From Bacillota bacterium (GTDB lineage: Bacteria; Bacillota; Clostridia; Lachnospirales; Lachnospiraceae): DNA of 64,000 bases. This document shows positions 26,413 to 34,546 of this stretch, piece by piece (within the stretch, counting starts at the first letter, position 1; each line of letters begins with the position of its first letter). The stretch is taken from contig JAQXUQ010000031.1 in NCBI GenBank assembly GCA_029224465.1, positions 17,002 through 81,001 on the forward strand, written 5' to 3'. A program made the translations under genes and the position numbers. The notes under the pieces were generated by a model that saw only the letters and a list, made by a program, of their open reading frames with translations, was not told where the DNA came from and made no database searches.

Positions 26413-26508
26413 CAATTCTTACAGAAGTAAGAACCGGCAAAAGTGTATACTAAGGATGCAAAGGCGCATGTGGTGACTGGATAGGTCAGTGCATGCGCCT
26501 TTGTTTTC
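26413..26508 (+). promoter_or_regulatory. Structured leader with terminator ahead of the aminotransferase
   Basis: The predicted mRNA starts with a TTCTTAC-AGAA-GTAAGAA hairpin (26,416-26,433). A strong AAAGGCGCATG/CATGCGCCTTT stem (26,460-26,470 with 26,492-26,502) follows, then TGTTTT, and the ribosome site comes 15 bases later. This is a terminator placed between promoter and gene, as in riboswitch or attenuator control. It matches no riboswitch consensus I know (no T-box motif). Confidence 0.7.
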
Positions 26509-26528
26509 ACAAAAAGGGAGGTAACATC

Positions 26529-27905
26529 ATGGCGGACAAGCAGCAGGTTATCAAAGATCTGGATGAGATCATCGGACTGATCGGTAAAGACACCAGTGAA
26601 ATCACGAAGGAAGAGAAGAAAAAGATGGTCAGCGATACGCTCGACTATTTTGACAACTATGTTTCTCCGGGCTGGCTCAAATACCGCAAATCGGTGTCGT
26701 CAGATTCGGAGGACGGTGCTGTTTTGGAGTGGTACGACGAGGGTGCTTACGTATACGGGCTGAACGATGAAAAGTTCATCGACTGTCTTGGCGGCTTCGG
26801 CATCTACACCTGCGGTCACAGAAACCCTGAAATCATGGAAGTTGTACGCGAGCAGCTGAAGCATCAGGCACTGCATTCCCAGGAACTTCTGGATCCGCTT
26901 CGCGGATATCTCGCAAAGGCCATGGCTGATATTACTCCCGGTGATCTGCAGCAGTGCTTCTTTACAAACGGCGGCGCGGAAGCTGTAGAGATGGCTTTAA
27001 AGCTCGCGCGTATCGCGACCGGCGGCCGCTGGTTCATCTCGACGGTCGGCGCTTTCCACGGCAAGAGCATGGGCGCGATCTCGGTCGGCGGCAAAAACAC
27101 CTACCGCATTCCTTACACCCCGATGGTACAGCAGGTACAGCATGTGCAGTACGGTGTCGCGGAAGACATCCGCAAGGCAATTCATAACCTGCAGGCGGTC
27201 GGCGAACCGGTCGCAGCCGTTATCCTCGAGCCGATTCAGGGCGAGGCCGGCGTCATCATCCCGCCGGACGGCTATCTTACGGAAGTCCGCAAGATCTGCG
27301 ACGAAACCGGTGTTGCACTGATCTTCGATGAAATCCAGACCGGCATGGGCCGCACAGGAACCATGTGGAGATGCGAGTACGAAGGCGTTACGCCGGATAT
27401 CATGACATTCGGCAAGGCATTCGGCGGCGGCATTCTCCCGATCACCGGCCTGATCTGCCGTCCGAAGATGTGGGTACAGCAGCTGATCGACAACCCGTGG
27501 CTTCTGGGCTCTCCTACTTTCGGCGGCAACCCGCTCTGCTGCGCGGCAGCTCTCGCGACGATCCGCTACATGCTGAAGAACGACATCCCGGGCGTCTGCA
27601 AACGGAAGGGCGAAATCCTCAAGGCAGGTCTGCAGTCCCTCGCCGATAAATATCCGGACATCATTCAGGAAGTCCGCGGCACCGGCCTGATGCTTGCGGT
27701 CGAGTTCCACTCCACCGAGCTTGGTTATGAGACATCGAAGGGGCTGTTTGCAAGGCGTGTTCTGACTGCCGGAACGCTCGTCAACGCCAAAACAATCCGC
27801 TTCGAGCCCACCGCCGTCATTTCCGAACAGGATATGAAGGATGTCATTTCCCGCATGGACGAAGCGCTCGCGGACACAAGAAAGCTGGTTGCTTCCGGCA
27901 GATAA
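26529..27905 (+). CDS. patA: Putrescine-type class III aminotransferase
   Basis: A PLP-dependent aminotransferase of 458 residues, close in length and pattern to E. coli PatA/YgjG, which moves the amino group of putrescine to 2-oxoglutarate. It shows TNGGAEAVEMALKLAR (cofactor phosphate loop), Asp267 in LIFDEIQTGMGRTG, and Lys296 in TFGKAFGGG (Schiff base). AAGGGAGG precedes the ATG at 26,529; an earlier ATG at 26,493 lies inside the leader terminator and is rejected. It stands alone behind a strong promoter and a regulated leader, with its own terminator. Substrate could also be cadaverine or another diamine or omega-amino acid. Confidence 0.85.
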   Translation: MADKQQVIKDLDEIIGLIGKDTSEITKEEKKKMVSDTLDYFDNYVSPGWLKYRKSVSSDSEDGAVLEWYDEGAYVYGLNDEKFIDCLGGFGIYTCGHRNPEIMEVVREQLKHQALHSQELLDPLRGYLAKAMADITPGDLQQCFFTNGGAEAVEMALKLARIATGGRWFISTVGAFHGKSMGAISVGGKNTYRIPYTPMVQQVQHVQYGVAEDIRKAIHNLQAVGEPVAAVILEPIQGEAGVIIPPDGYLTEVRKICDETGVALIFDEIQTGMGRTGTMWRCEYEGVTPDIMTFGKAFGGGILPITGLICRPKMWVQQLIDNPWLLGSPTFGGNPLCCAAALATIRYMLKNDIPGVCKRKGEILKAGLQSLADKYPDIIQEVRGTGLMLAVEFHSTELGYETSKGLFARRVLTAGTLVNAKTIRFEPTAVISEQDMKDVISRMDEALADTRKLVASGR

Positions 27906-27959
27906 TCCGTCAGAAAACATCACCGTCCTGCAGTTATATGTAGGTTTTACAGATACAAT

Positions 27960-27999
27960 GGGGTATACTCTTGCGGAGGGAGTATGCCCCGTTTGTTTT
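27960..27999 (+). terminator. Terminator after the aminotransferase
   Basis: GGGGTATACTC (27,960-27,970) pairs with GAGTATGCCCC (27,980-27,990), followed by GTTTGTTTT. Confidence 0.85.
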
Positions 28000-28087
28000 G
28001 CACCTGCAGACACGGACACGCGCATCTTTTCGACACGGATGCAGCCGTAAAGAATACTCTCCGTGGATCACCGGAAAGGAGTCCGCC

Positions 28088-29446
28088 ATGAATCTTGGAC
28101 TTGCAGCCATCATCATCACATTGTGTATCATTGTCGGCGCTGTCTGGACGAAGCGCTGTCTGGAATTCATGATTGCCGGCTCGATTGCCGCTGCCATCTT
28201 CGTTTACCACGGAGGATTTCTTGCCGGGTGGGGACAGTCCCTGCAGGATATGCTTTCGGAAAACGTCTGGGTCATGCTGGTCTGTCTGCTTTTCGGCGGA
28301 CTGATCGGACTCCTGACCGATTCAAGAGGAAGCTTCGGCTTTTCCCATTATATTTCCAAAATCTGCAACACCCAGCGCAAAACACTGCTCACCACCTTCG
28401 TCATGGGCATCCTGATTTTCGTTGACGATTATCTGAATGTGCTTTCGATCGGCGCCTGCATGAAGAAAATCAGCGACCGCCAGAAGCTGCCGCGCGAGAC
28501 GCTGGCCTATCTTCTCGATTCCACCGGCGCGCCGGTGTGCGTGCTGCTGCCGTTCTCGACATGGGCTGCATTTTACGCGAGCCTTTTCTATCAGCAGGAC
28601 AGCGTCCGTTCGCTCGGTATCAAAAGTGCGATGCAGGCCTATGCAATGGCGATACCGTATTTGTTTTACCCGATCATCACACTGATCATCGTCTTCCTTT
28701 TCTGCATGGGATGGATGCCGAAGCTGGGATCCATGAAAAAAGCCTACGAGCGCGTCGAAAAGACCGGACAGGTCTACTCCGAGCGCAACCGCAAATATAA
28801 CCACGAAGCCTTTGAAGAGGATGAAACCGAAGGCAACATCTGGAATTTTCTGATTCCGATGGGTACGCTCGTTGTATTCGCGGTCATCACGAACGACATT
28901 CTTTCGGCCGTGATTCTCGCTCTGATCCTGTGCTTCTTCCTCTATGTTCCGAGAAAAATTCTGACGCTGGACCAGTTTCTGGCCAGCGTGATGCGCGGCT
29001 TTGCCGACATGCTGCCGACATTGACGCTGCTTCTTGTGACGTTTGTTTTGAAGGATCTGTCCGCCAAAATGGGCATGACCGACTACATCATCAAGCTCGC
29101 GGAGCCGTATCTGTTCGCGGAAGTCTTCCCTGCGGCGGTGTTCATTCTGGGAGCGGTGCTGGCTTTTACAACCGGCTCCGACTGGGGGAGGAGCTCGATC
29201 ATTACCCCGATTGTTTTTCCGCTCGGCGCTGCTCTCGGCGCGAATCCGGTCCTGATTATGGCTGCCGTTATTTCGGGCGGTACGTTCGGAAGCCATGCCT
29301 GCTTCTATGCGGACGCGACGCTTCTCGCGTCCCAGTCCGCCGGCATTGAAAACATGGAGCACGCGCTCACACAGCTGCCGTATGTGATTATCGCCGCGGC
29401 GCTGTCTGTTTTGTGCTTCACGATCAGCGGATTTATTCTGCACTGA
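28088..29446 (+). CDS. NhaC-family antiporter
   Basis: A 452-residue polytopic protein of the NhaC ion-transporter superfamily, with about ten to twelve helices. Family-like segments are FVDDYLNVLSIGACMKKI, LDSTGAPVCVLLPFSTW, TTGSDWGRSS and ISGGTFGSHACFYADATLL. Members exchange sodium for protons or swap organic acids and amines across the membrane. ATG at 28,088 follows GGAAAGGAG. The frame upstream of it crosses the terminator and is not used. Proximity to the putrescine aminotransferase suggests a metabolite or sodium exchanger linked to amine metabolism, but the terminator between them argues for separate transcription. Confidence 0.82.
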   Translation: MNLGLAAIIITLCIIVGAVWTKRCLEFMIAGSIAAAIFVYHGGFLAGWGQSLQDMLSENVWVMLVCLLFGGLIGLLTDSRGSFGFSHYISKICNTQRKTLLTTFVMGILIFVDDYLNVLSIGACMKKISDRQKLPRETLAYLLDSTGAPVCVLLPFSTWAAFYASLFYQQDSVRSLGIKSAMQAYAMAIPYLFYPIITLIIVFLFCMGWMPKLGSMKKAYERVEKTGQVYSERNRKYNHEAFEEDETEGNIWNFLIPMGTLVVFAVITNDILSAVILALILCFFLYVPRKILTLDQFLASVMRGFADMLPTLTLLLVTFVLKDLSAKMGMTDYIIKLAEPYLFAEVFPAAVFILGAVLAFTTGSDWGRSSIITPIVFPLGAALGANPVLIMAAVISGGTFGSHACFYADATLLASQSAGIENMEHALTQLPYVIIAAALSVLCFTISGFILH

Positions 29447-29458
29447 GTGGCGCGGTCC

Positions 29459-29534
29459 GCACCGAGCGGCATAAGCATTTATCCCGCGCCGAGCGGCGAG
29501 ATCATTTATTCAGCGCCGAGCGGCGAGATCGTGT
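29459..29534 (+). repeat. 27-bp tandem repeat, about three copies
   Basis: Units start at 29,459, 29,486 and 29,513 with the core GCGCCGAGCGGCGAGATC. A degenerate half-copy covers the antiporter stop (29,440-29,458). The core contains GCCG-AG-CGGC. It lies between the antiporter and the kinase-like gene, ending at that gene's probable promoter. Confidence 0.75.
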
Positions 29535-29577
29535 AAAATAGAGGTATAAAAGCGGACGCAGTCCGGAGGTTTCCAGA

Positions 29578-30183
29578 ATGGGACATTACGTTGTGACAAT
29601 CCAGCGGCAGTTCGGCAGTATGGGCAGGCCGATTGCCAGAAAAATGAGTGAGATTCTCGGAATCGATTTCTATGACAGGGATATAGTGGAAGCTGCGGCA
29701 AAACAGCTCGATCTTCCGGTCTCTGTCGTAAAAAAGGAAGAGGAACGGGCGCATACGCCGTATCCGAATCCGTTTACGCGGATGTGTTTTCCCCTGGATG
29801 ACGGTACCAGCGCAACGCAGGACGACATCTTTGAAGCCCAGAAAAAGGTGATCCGGCAGATCGCCGAACAGGAAACCTGCATCATCGTGGGCCGGTGCGC
29901 GGACTTCATTCTCAGCGACATGCCGGAGAGCTGCCATATCTTCATTTATGCGCCGTACAAGACGAGGGTCTATAATTCTGTCCATTCGCTGAATCTGAAG
30001 GAAAAGGAAGCAAGGCATATGATTCATGAGGTCGACAAGGCCCGCCGCTCCTACCATATGCACTATGCCGGGTACATTCCTTCCGATCCCCGGTTCAAGC
30101 ATCTGCTGATTGACAGCTCGTTCCTAGGTGTGGACGGCACGGCGGAGTATCTGGCGGAGCTGGTGCGGAGAAAATTCGGATAA
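29578..30183 (+). CDS. Cytidylate kinase-like protein
   Basis: A 201-residue protein of the cytidylate-kinase-like family: YVVTIQRQFGSMGRPIARKMS is a degenerate P-loop start (GSMGRPIA), IDFYDRDIVEAAA follows, and TCIIVGRCADFIL fits the second strand. The family occurs widely in Clostridia with unproven substrates. ATG with CGGAGG about 10 bases upstream. A TAAAAT/TATAAA-rich stretch upstream, next to the 27-bp repeats, may be the promoter. It is probably a stand-alone gene. Confidence 0.8.
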   Translation: MGHYVVTIQRQFGSMGRPIARKMSEILGIDFYDRDIVEAAAKQLDLPVSVVKKEEERAHTPYPNPFTRMCFPLDDGTSATQDDIFEAQKKVIRQIAEQETCIIVGRCADFILSDMPESCHIFIYAPYKTRVYNSVHSLNLKEKEARHMIHEVDKARRSYHMHYAGYIPSDPRFKHLLIDSSFLGVDGTAEYLAELVRRKFG

Positions 30184-30254
30184 AGTAAGTTTTTCTGCTA
30201 TGATAGTTTTACTGGGCAATATACCGGAAATTATGATCTAGATTAGAGGATGAG

Positions 30255-30794
30255 ATGATTGCTTCAATCGATGGGTACCATATCTTCCGCGCAGTTTCCA
30301 AGAGTACGCTTTCTTCCCAACTGCAGACAGATCTTGGAAAAGATGCCGCTATCTGCAAGGAGGCATTGCAAAGGAAGCTTCCCGTATACGCTGTTTACCG
30401 CAAAACAGCACTGAAGGCATGTTATGTTTTTACGGCGCAGGATCATCTCCTCACTGTGCAGACAGAATGGAAAAAGATGGATTTTCCTGCAGACCTGCAG
30501 GAAAAAATAGATCAGGAAATATGCCGTGATTTAATGGATGTGCTGCTTCGAAAGCCGGGATACAAGGCTGAATTTCATAACTATACGGTAGATATCCGAC
30601 GAAAAGCATTCGTTTTGCAGATTGTGGAAGGTATCCTGTTCGGTATCTTCATGGGGGTGGTCTTTAACTTTGCGCTGAAACAGCCGGCTGCCGCTGTGAT
30701 CATTGGCATTCTCTGGGGTGTTATGTCAGCTATCCTTTTCACAAGCCACGAGCTTCGCCGGCAGAAGGATCAGTTTCATCTGCATCTGTCCTGA
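30255..30794 (+). CDS. Small membrane protein of unknown function
   Basis: A 179-residue protein. The first 110 residues are soluble and mixed alpha/beta (MIASIDGYHIFRAVSKSTLS start). Two closely spaced membrane helices follow (about 119-139 and 143-163, rich in Gly/Ala), with a charged tail. No known family was recognised. An extended -10 (TGCTATGAT, 30,196-30,204) lies 50 bp upstream, and GAGGATGAG precedes the ATG. It converges on the GntR gene with a 27-bp gap. Confidence 0.6.
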   Translation: MIASIDGYHIFRAVSKSTLSSQLQTDLGKDAAICKEALQRKLPVYAVYRKTALKACYVFTAQDHLLTVQTEWKKMDFPADLQEKIDQEICRDLMDVLLRKPGYKAEFHNYTVDIRRKAFVLQIVEGILFGIFMGVVFNFALKQPAAAVIIGILWGVMSAILFTSHELRRQKDQFHLHLS

Positions 30795-30821
30795 AAACTT
30801 CAGCCGGATAAAATTATGCGT

Positions 30822-31490
30822 TTATTGTTCTTGATCCGCTTTTTTACTGTTCAGGTATTCGATCACCTGATCCCGCGCAAGGGCCAGGTGTGTCGAATTA
30901 TACTTGCAGGCTTTTTCCTTTTCCCCATCCAGAAGACACTGGAGAATGGAGGCGTGCTCCATCAGGGAATTGTCAAATCTCTTCTTGCTGGTTAGGGAAA
31001 TAATACGGAACTGATGATTCATATTTTCCGCCTTTTCATAAAGCGCGGACATCAGTTCATTCTCATTCATATCTACCAGCTGCCGGTGAAATCTGGCGTC
31101 CAGCCGGATATAGGTATTCAGATCCCCCGCCCCATGCAGCCTGGAAAATTCCCGGATCTCCTCATGCAGAATATCCTTTTTGCTCTCAATGACTTCGCTG
31201 CTGATATGCATGAGCGCGTAGTTTTCTATTGCTTCCCGGACTTCAAAGATATCCTCGATATCTTTTGCGGTATACGTGCGCACAAAAATTCCCTTATTGG
31301 GAATGACGGTCGCTATCCCGTCCGCGACCAGAAGCCGCAGTGCCTCCCGGACCGGTGACCTGCTGATCCCCAGTTCGGAAGCTATGATATTTTCCTGCAG
31401 CCAGCTGCCGGAAGGATATTTCCCGGAAAAAATGTCTTCCTTTAAAATATTATAGGCCTGCTGGCTGATCGTCGTAATTGTCCTGCTCAT
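30822..31490 (-). CDS. GntR/FadR-type regulator (FCD domain)
   Basis: A 222-residue regulator with an N-terminal winged helix (about 8-72; LGISRSPVREALRLLVADGIA) and an all-helical FCD ligand domain (about 78-210), whose His residues would bind a metal and a carboxylate. FadR/FCD regulators commonly respond to hydroxy acids, sugar acids or acyl-CoA. It lies just behind the GntP/LarA/dehydratase operon on the same strand but after its terminator. It probably represses that operon in the absence of substrate. Confidence 0.88.
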   Translation of the reverse strand: MSRTITTISQQAYNILKEDIFSGKYPSGSWLQENIIASELGISRSPVREALRLLVADGIATVIPNKGIFVRTYTAKDIEDIFEVREAIENYALMHISSEVIESKKDILHEEIREFSRLHGAGDLNTYIRLDARFHRQLVDMNENELMSALYEKAENMNHQFRIISLTSKKRFDNSLMEHASILQCLLDGEKEKACKYNSTHLALARDQVIEYLNSKKADQEQ

Positions 31491-31510
31491 AGCAATAAAT
31501 TATACATCAT

Positions 31511-31558
31511 CAAGACAAAAGCTGCATAGAAGCTTCCTGAGAACAGCTTCTATGCAGC
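31511..31558 (-). terminator. Terminator between gntP and the GntR gene
   Basis: A perfect 14-bp stem, GCTGCATAGAAGCT (31,521-31,534) with AGCTTCTATGCAGC (31,545-31,558), followed on the minus strand by TTTTGTCTTG. Confidence 0.9.
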
Positions 31559-31576
31559 ACCTGACAAATCAGGCCA

Positions 31577-33037
31577 TCAAGGGATAAGAAGGCTCAGAAT
31601 GATCAGAAGTACGGAGCCGAACAAAGGCACCAGAATTGTGCTGATTGTCCAGGTCTTCAGCGATGTGTTGATATCCAGCCCGGAGAAGTTCGTCACTACG
31701 TGGAAGTAGGAATCATTCAGGAAGGAAGGGCACATCGAAGTCAGGCAGATTGCCATTGCAGCAAGATAAGGGTTGACGCCCAGCGTTGACATCATCGGTG
31801 CGATAATCGCGGACCCTGTGATCATCGCAGTCGTACCGGATCCCTGCGGGAAGCGCATGATCGTGCCGATCAGGAGCGGTACAAGAATCGGAAGTACGCC
31901 GGCATTCACAATTCCCTGCGCCATGATCTGCGCTGCGCCGGTCGCCTTTACAACGGCGCCCAGCGCTCCGCCTGCCGCCGTGATGAATACGATCGGACCG
32001 GCGTCTTTGAGCGCGTCCCCCATCATGCCCTGAATCTCTTTCCTGCTCTTGCTTTCTGCAAGGAAAAACGCACCAAGGCAAACCGAAATGAACAGAGCAA
32101 TGACCGGGTTACCGAGGAAGGTGATGATCTGACCAAAAGCAGAAGTCTTTATTGCAGTCTGCGATACGACTGTATTCGCCAGAATGAGAATGACCGGGAG
32201 AAGCAGGATCAGGAACGAGAGTCCCGCACTCGGAAGCTTCTCGGTTGTAAGCAGTTCCTCGAAATCCTTGTTTTCCAGCTCTTTACCGGAATCCAGCTTC
32301 TCAGAGATCTTCTTCAGTACGGAATACTGCGCTTCCGTATACCTGGACGGATCAATTTTATCCGCGACAACAAACTTCCCTTCATATTTTCTGCCATAAT
32401 AACGGAACAGATAGACGGCAAAGATAAACAGCGGAATGGAGAATGCCAGACCGCAGAGAATAAAAATTCCGAGATCAATTGCAATGCCTTCATTCTGGAA
32501 TGTTGAAACAACTGCCAGCGGTCCCGGTGTCGGCGGTACCATAAAGTGCGTAATGTATAATCCCATGCCGAGGATTCCACCCAGTTGTACCATCGACTTC
32601 TTGGTCAGACGGGAAAATTCCTTCGCGAGAGAGGACAGAATAACAAAGCCGCTGTCGCAGAAAACAGGTATCGAAACAACAAAACCAGTCAGACCGAGTA
32701 CAACATCTGCACGCTTCACACCGACAAGCTTGAGTATGCTCAGCGCCATGCATTTTGCCGCACCGCTCTTTTCAAGAAAAATTCCCATGATGCAGCCAAG
32801 ACCGATGACAATGCCGATGCTGGTCATGGTTCCGCCAAAACCGGCAGTAACCGTAGACACCGCAACGCTGAGCAGCCCCTTCCCTTCGTTACCTGTGCCG
32901 GTCAGCAGCGCATTGCCAGACAGAACCGCAATCAGAATCGCAGAAATAATCATCGCCGGAAACGGGTGAAGTCTCGTTTTGATGATTAAAAGCATCATGA
33001 TCACAATACCAATTATCATTGCCAATACTGGACTCAT
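31577..33037 (-). CDS. GntP-family gluconate/hydroxy-acid permease
   Basis: A 486-residue membrane permease with the GntP repeats (VIGLGCIMGIFLEKSG, PVFCDSGFVILSSL, ITHFMVPPTPGPLAV, RFPQGSGTTAMITGSAI, NDSYFHVVTNFSG). GntP proteins import gluconate, other aldonates, fructuronate or hydroxy acids with protons. The central loop is longer than in E. coli GntP (a charged stretch near 225-265). It is the last gene of the larA-dehydratase operon, 23 bp behind the dehydratase, with a strong terminator after it. It is probably the uptake step for the racemase substrate. Confidence 0.9.
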   Translation of the reverse strand: MSPVLAMIIGIVIMMLLIIKTRLHPFPAMIISAILIAVLSGNALLTGTGNEGKGLLSVAVSTVTAGFGGTMTSIGIVIGLGCIMGIFLEKSGAAKCMALSILKLVGVKRADVVLGLTGFVVSIPVFCDSGFVILSSLAKEFSRLTKKSMVQLGGILGMGLYITHFMVPPTPGPLAVVSTFQNEGIAIDLGIFILCGLAFSIPLFIFAVYLFRYYGRKYEGKFVVADKIDPSRYTEAQYSVLKKISEKLDSGKELENKDFEELLTTEKLPSAGLSFLILLLPVILILANTVVSQTAIKTSAFGQIITFLGNPVIALFISVCLGAFFLAESKSRKEIQGMMGDALKDAGPIVFITAAGGALGAVVKATGAAQIMAQGIVNAGVLPILVPLLIGTIMRFPQGSGTTAMITGSAIIAPMMSTLGVNPYLAAMAICLTSMCPSFLNDSYFHVVTNFSGLDINTSLKTWTISTILVPLFGSVLLIILSLLIP

Positions 33038-33060
33038 TGCTATACACCTCCATAAGAAAA

Positions 33061-34224
33061 TCAGATGACCGGACCAAGACAGTGAATGTCAATCGCGGAA
33101 AAATACTGAATTGCTTCATTTTTCGTCATTTCACCATTCAGTACACGGACAAGCTTCGCGATCGCTTCCTCCCCAACCTGTTCAATTGTCTTATCTCCGG
33201 TGATAATCAGACCTGCATTCAGATCCATGTCGTTTTTCATCCGTTCATAAGTATTCGGATTTCCACAGATCTTAATAACAGGCATGCTCGGGAAGCCCTG
33301 CGGTGCACCTCTTCCGGTTGAAAAACACATGAACTGCGCACCTGTTGCGGCCATACCGGTCAGGATCTCAGGCTCCCTTCCCGGTGTATCCTTAATCCAC
33401 AAGCCCTTTTGGGTTGTGACATGCTCCGGATACGAGAGAACGCCCTGTATCGGGCGGCTTCCGCTCTTGACAATCGCGCCGAGGCTCTTCTCTTCAATAG
33501 AAGACAGGCCGCCGGCAATATTGCCCGGCGTCGGCTGACCACGGCGCATATCGCAGCCGACACTCTTGGCTCTGTTTTCCATGTCTTTCACAATCTGCAG
33601 GATTTTATCCGCGACCTGCTTGTTCACAGCACGGCGGGCAAGAAGATGTTCGCCGCCCAGGAATTCCGTCGTTTCCCCAAAAACAACTGTAGCTCCAAGA
33701 TCCACCAGCTTGTCCGCAACATAGCCGATCACGCAGTTGCTCGCCATGCCGCTGGTTGTGTCACTCGCGCCGCATTTGATCGCCATTACGATTTCACTCA
33801 TTTCTGCAGGTTCACGTTGAAGACCGGAGATTTCAATAACCAGTCTTCGCGCAATGTCCGTTCCTTCCCGAATCGCATTTGTAACGCCGCCAAGCTCCTG
33901 GATGTGAATGATTTCGACAGGTTTTCCCGTAGCCGAAAGTTCCTGATACATCCGCTCATGATCTGTGCCCTCGCAGCCAAGCGAGACAATCAGAACCGCG
34001 CCGACATTCGGGCTCTTTCCAAGAGAAATCAGCGTGTCCGTTACACGATCCAGATCAGGCGGAAGCTGACAGCAGCCCTGATGATGCAGGTAAACCACTG
34101 TTCCCTGTACTTCACGTGCAATCGCGTTCGCTACATCATTTGCGCAGGTTACCGAGGGAATGATCGCTACATAATTTCTCGAGCCGACCTGTCCGTCCGC
34201 TCTGCGGTATCCATACCATTTCAT
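33061..34224 (-). CDS. Altronate/galactarate dehydratase-type catalytic subunit (UxaA family)
   Basis: A 387-residue member of the UxaA/GarD/SuyB family that dehydrates a sugar acid or removes sulfite from sulfolactate. It starts WYGYRRADGQVGSRNYVAIIPSVTCAND, with LHHQGCCQ, VSLGCEGTD and GASDTTSG segments typical of the C-terminal part of altronate dehydratase. Here the N-terminal SAF domain is a separate gene overlapping by 4 bases, as in SuyAB. Its neighbours LarA and GntP favour a hydroxy-acid or aldonate substrate. Altronate, galactarate, mannonate or sulfolactate are all possible. Confidence 0.85.
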   Translation of the reverse strand: MKWYGYRRADGQVGSRNYVAIIPSVTCANDVANAIAREVQGTVVYLHHQGCCQLPPDLDRVTDTLISLGKSPNVGAVLIVSLGCEGTDHERMYQELSATGKPVEIIHIQELGGVTNAIREGTDIARRLVIEISGLQREPAEMSEIVMAIKCGASDTTSGMASNCVIGYVADKLVDLGATVVFGETTEFLGGEHLLARRAVNKQVADKILQIVKDMENRAKSVGCDMRRGQPTPGNIAGGLSSIEEKSLGAIVKSGSRPIQGVLSYPEHVTTQKGLWIKDTPGREPEILTGMAATGAQFMCFSTGRGAPQGFPSMPVIKICGNPNTYERMKNDMDLNAGLIITGDKTIEQVGEEAIAKLVRVLNGEMTKNEAIQYFSAIDIHCLGPVI

Positions 34225-34544
34225 TCTTTTCTTCCCTCCTTAGCCCAGTCTCCTCTTCCGCGCATGCTTTCCAGATTGTGGACATGGACATATTCACCCT
34301 CTCGGATATCCGCACTGGCCAGACCGATTTCTTCACCGTATTTTACAATCAGTTCCCCTTTTCCGATCGGCCGTACGGCAATCTTGTGTCCGTATGGAAC
34401 ATCTCCGATCACCCGCATTTCTTCCATATTCCCATGCGGATCACGAATTTCCACGATGCTTCCGTCCGTGATGCCATTCGCAAAGATTGTTGCTACGTTG
34501 TCTTTATCATTTACCTTTAAAGCAATCTTTTTCTCTTCCGCCAT
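34221..34544 (-). CDS. SAF-domain subunit of the dehydratase
   Basis: A 107-residue SAF-domain protein (VNDKDNVATIFANGITDG, GDVPYGHKIAVRPIGKGE), equivalent to the N-terminal domain of fused UxaA/GarD enzymes or to SuyA. It would pair with the catalytic subunit encoded next, whose ATG it overlaps by 4 bases. Two bases separate it from the LarA stop, so the operon is tightly coupled. A small C-terminal extension (SMRGRGDWAKEGRKE) is basic. Confidence 0.86.
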   Translation of the reverse strand: MAEEKKIALKVNDKDNVATIFANGITDGSIVEIRDPHGNMEEMRVIGDVPYGHKIAVRPIGKGELIVKYGEEIGLASADIREGEYVHVHNLESMRGRGDWAKEGRKE

Positions 34545-34546
34545 TT

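Noticed and set aside
26413..26508. T-box or other known riboswitch
   Set aside because: No T-box motif (AGGGUGG) or other consensus core is present; only a terminator and a small hairpin are seen.
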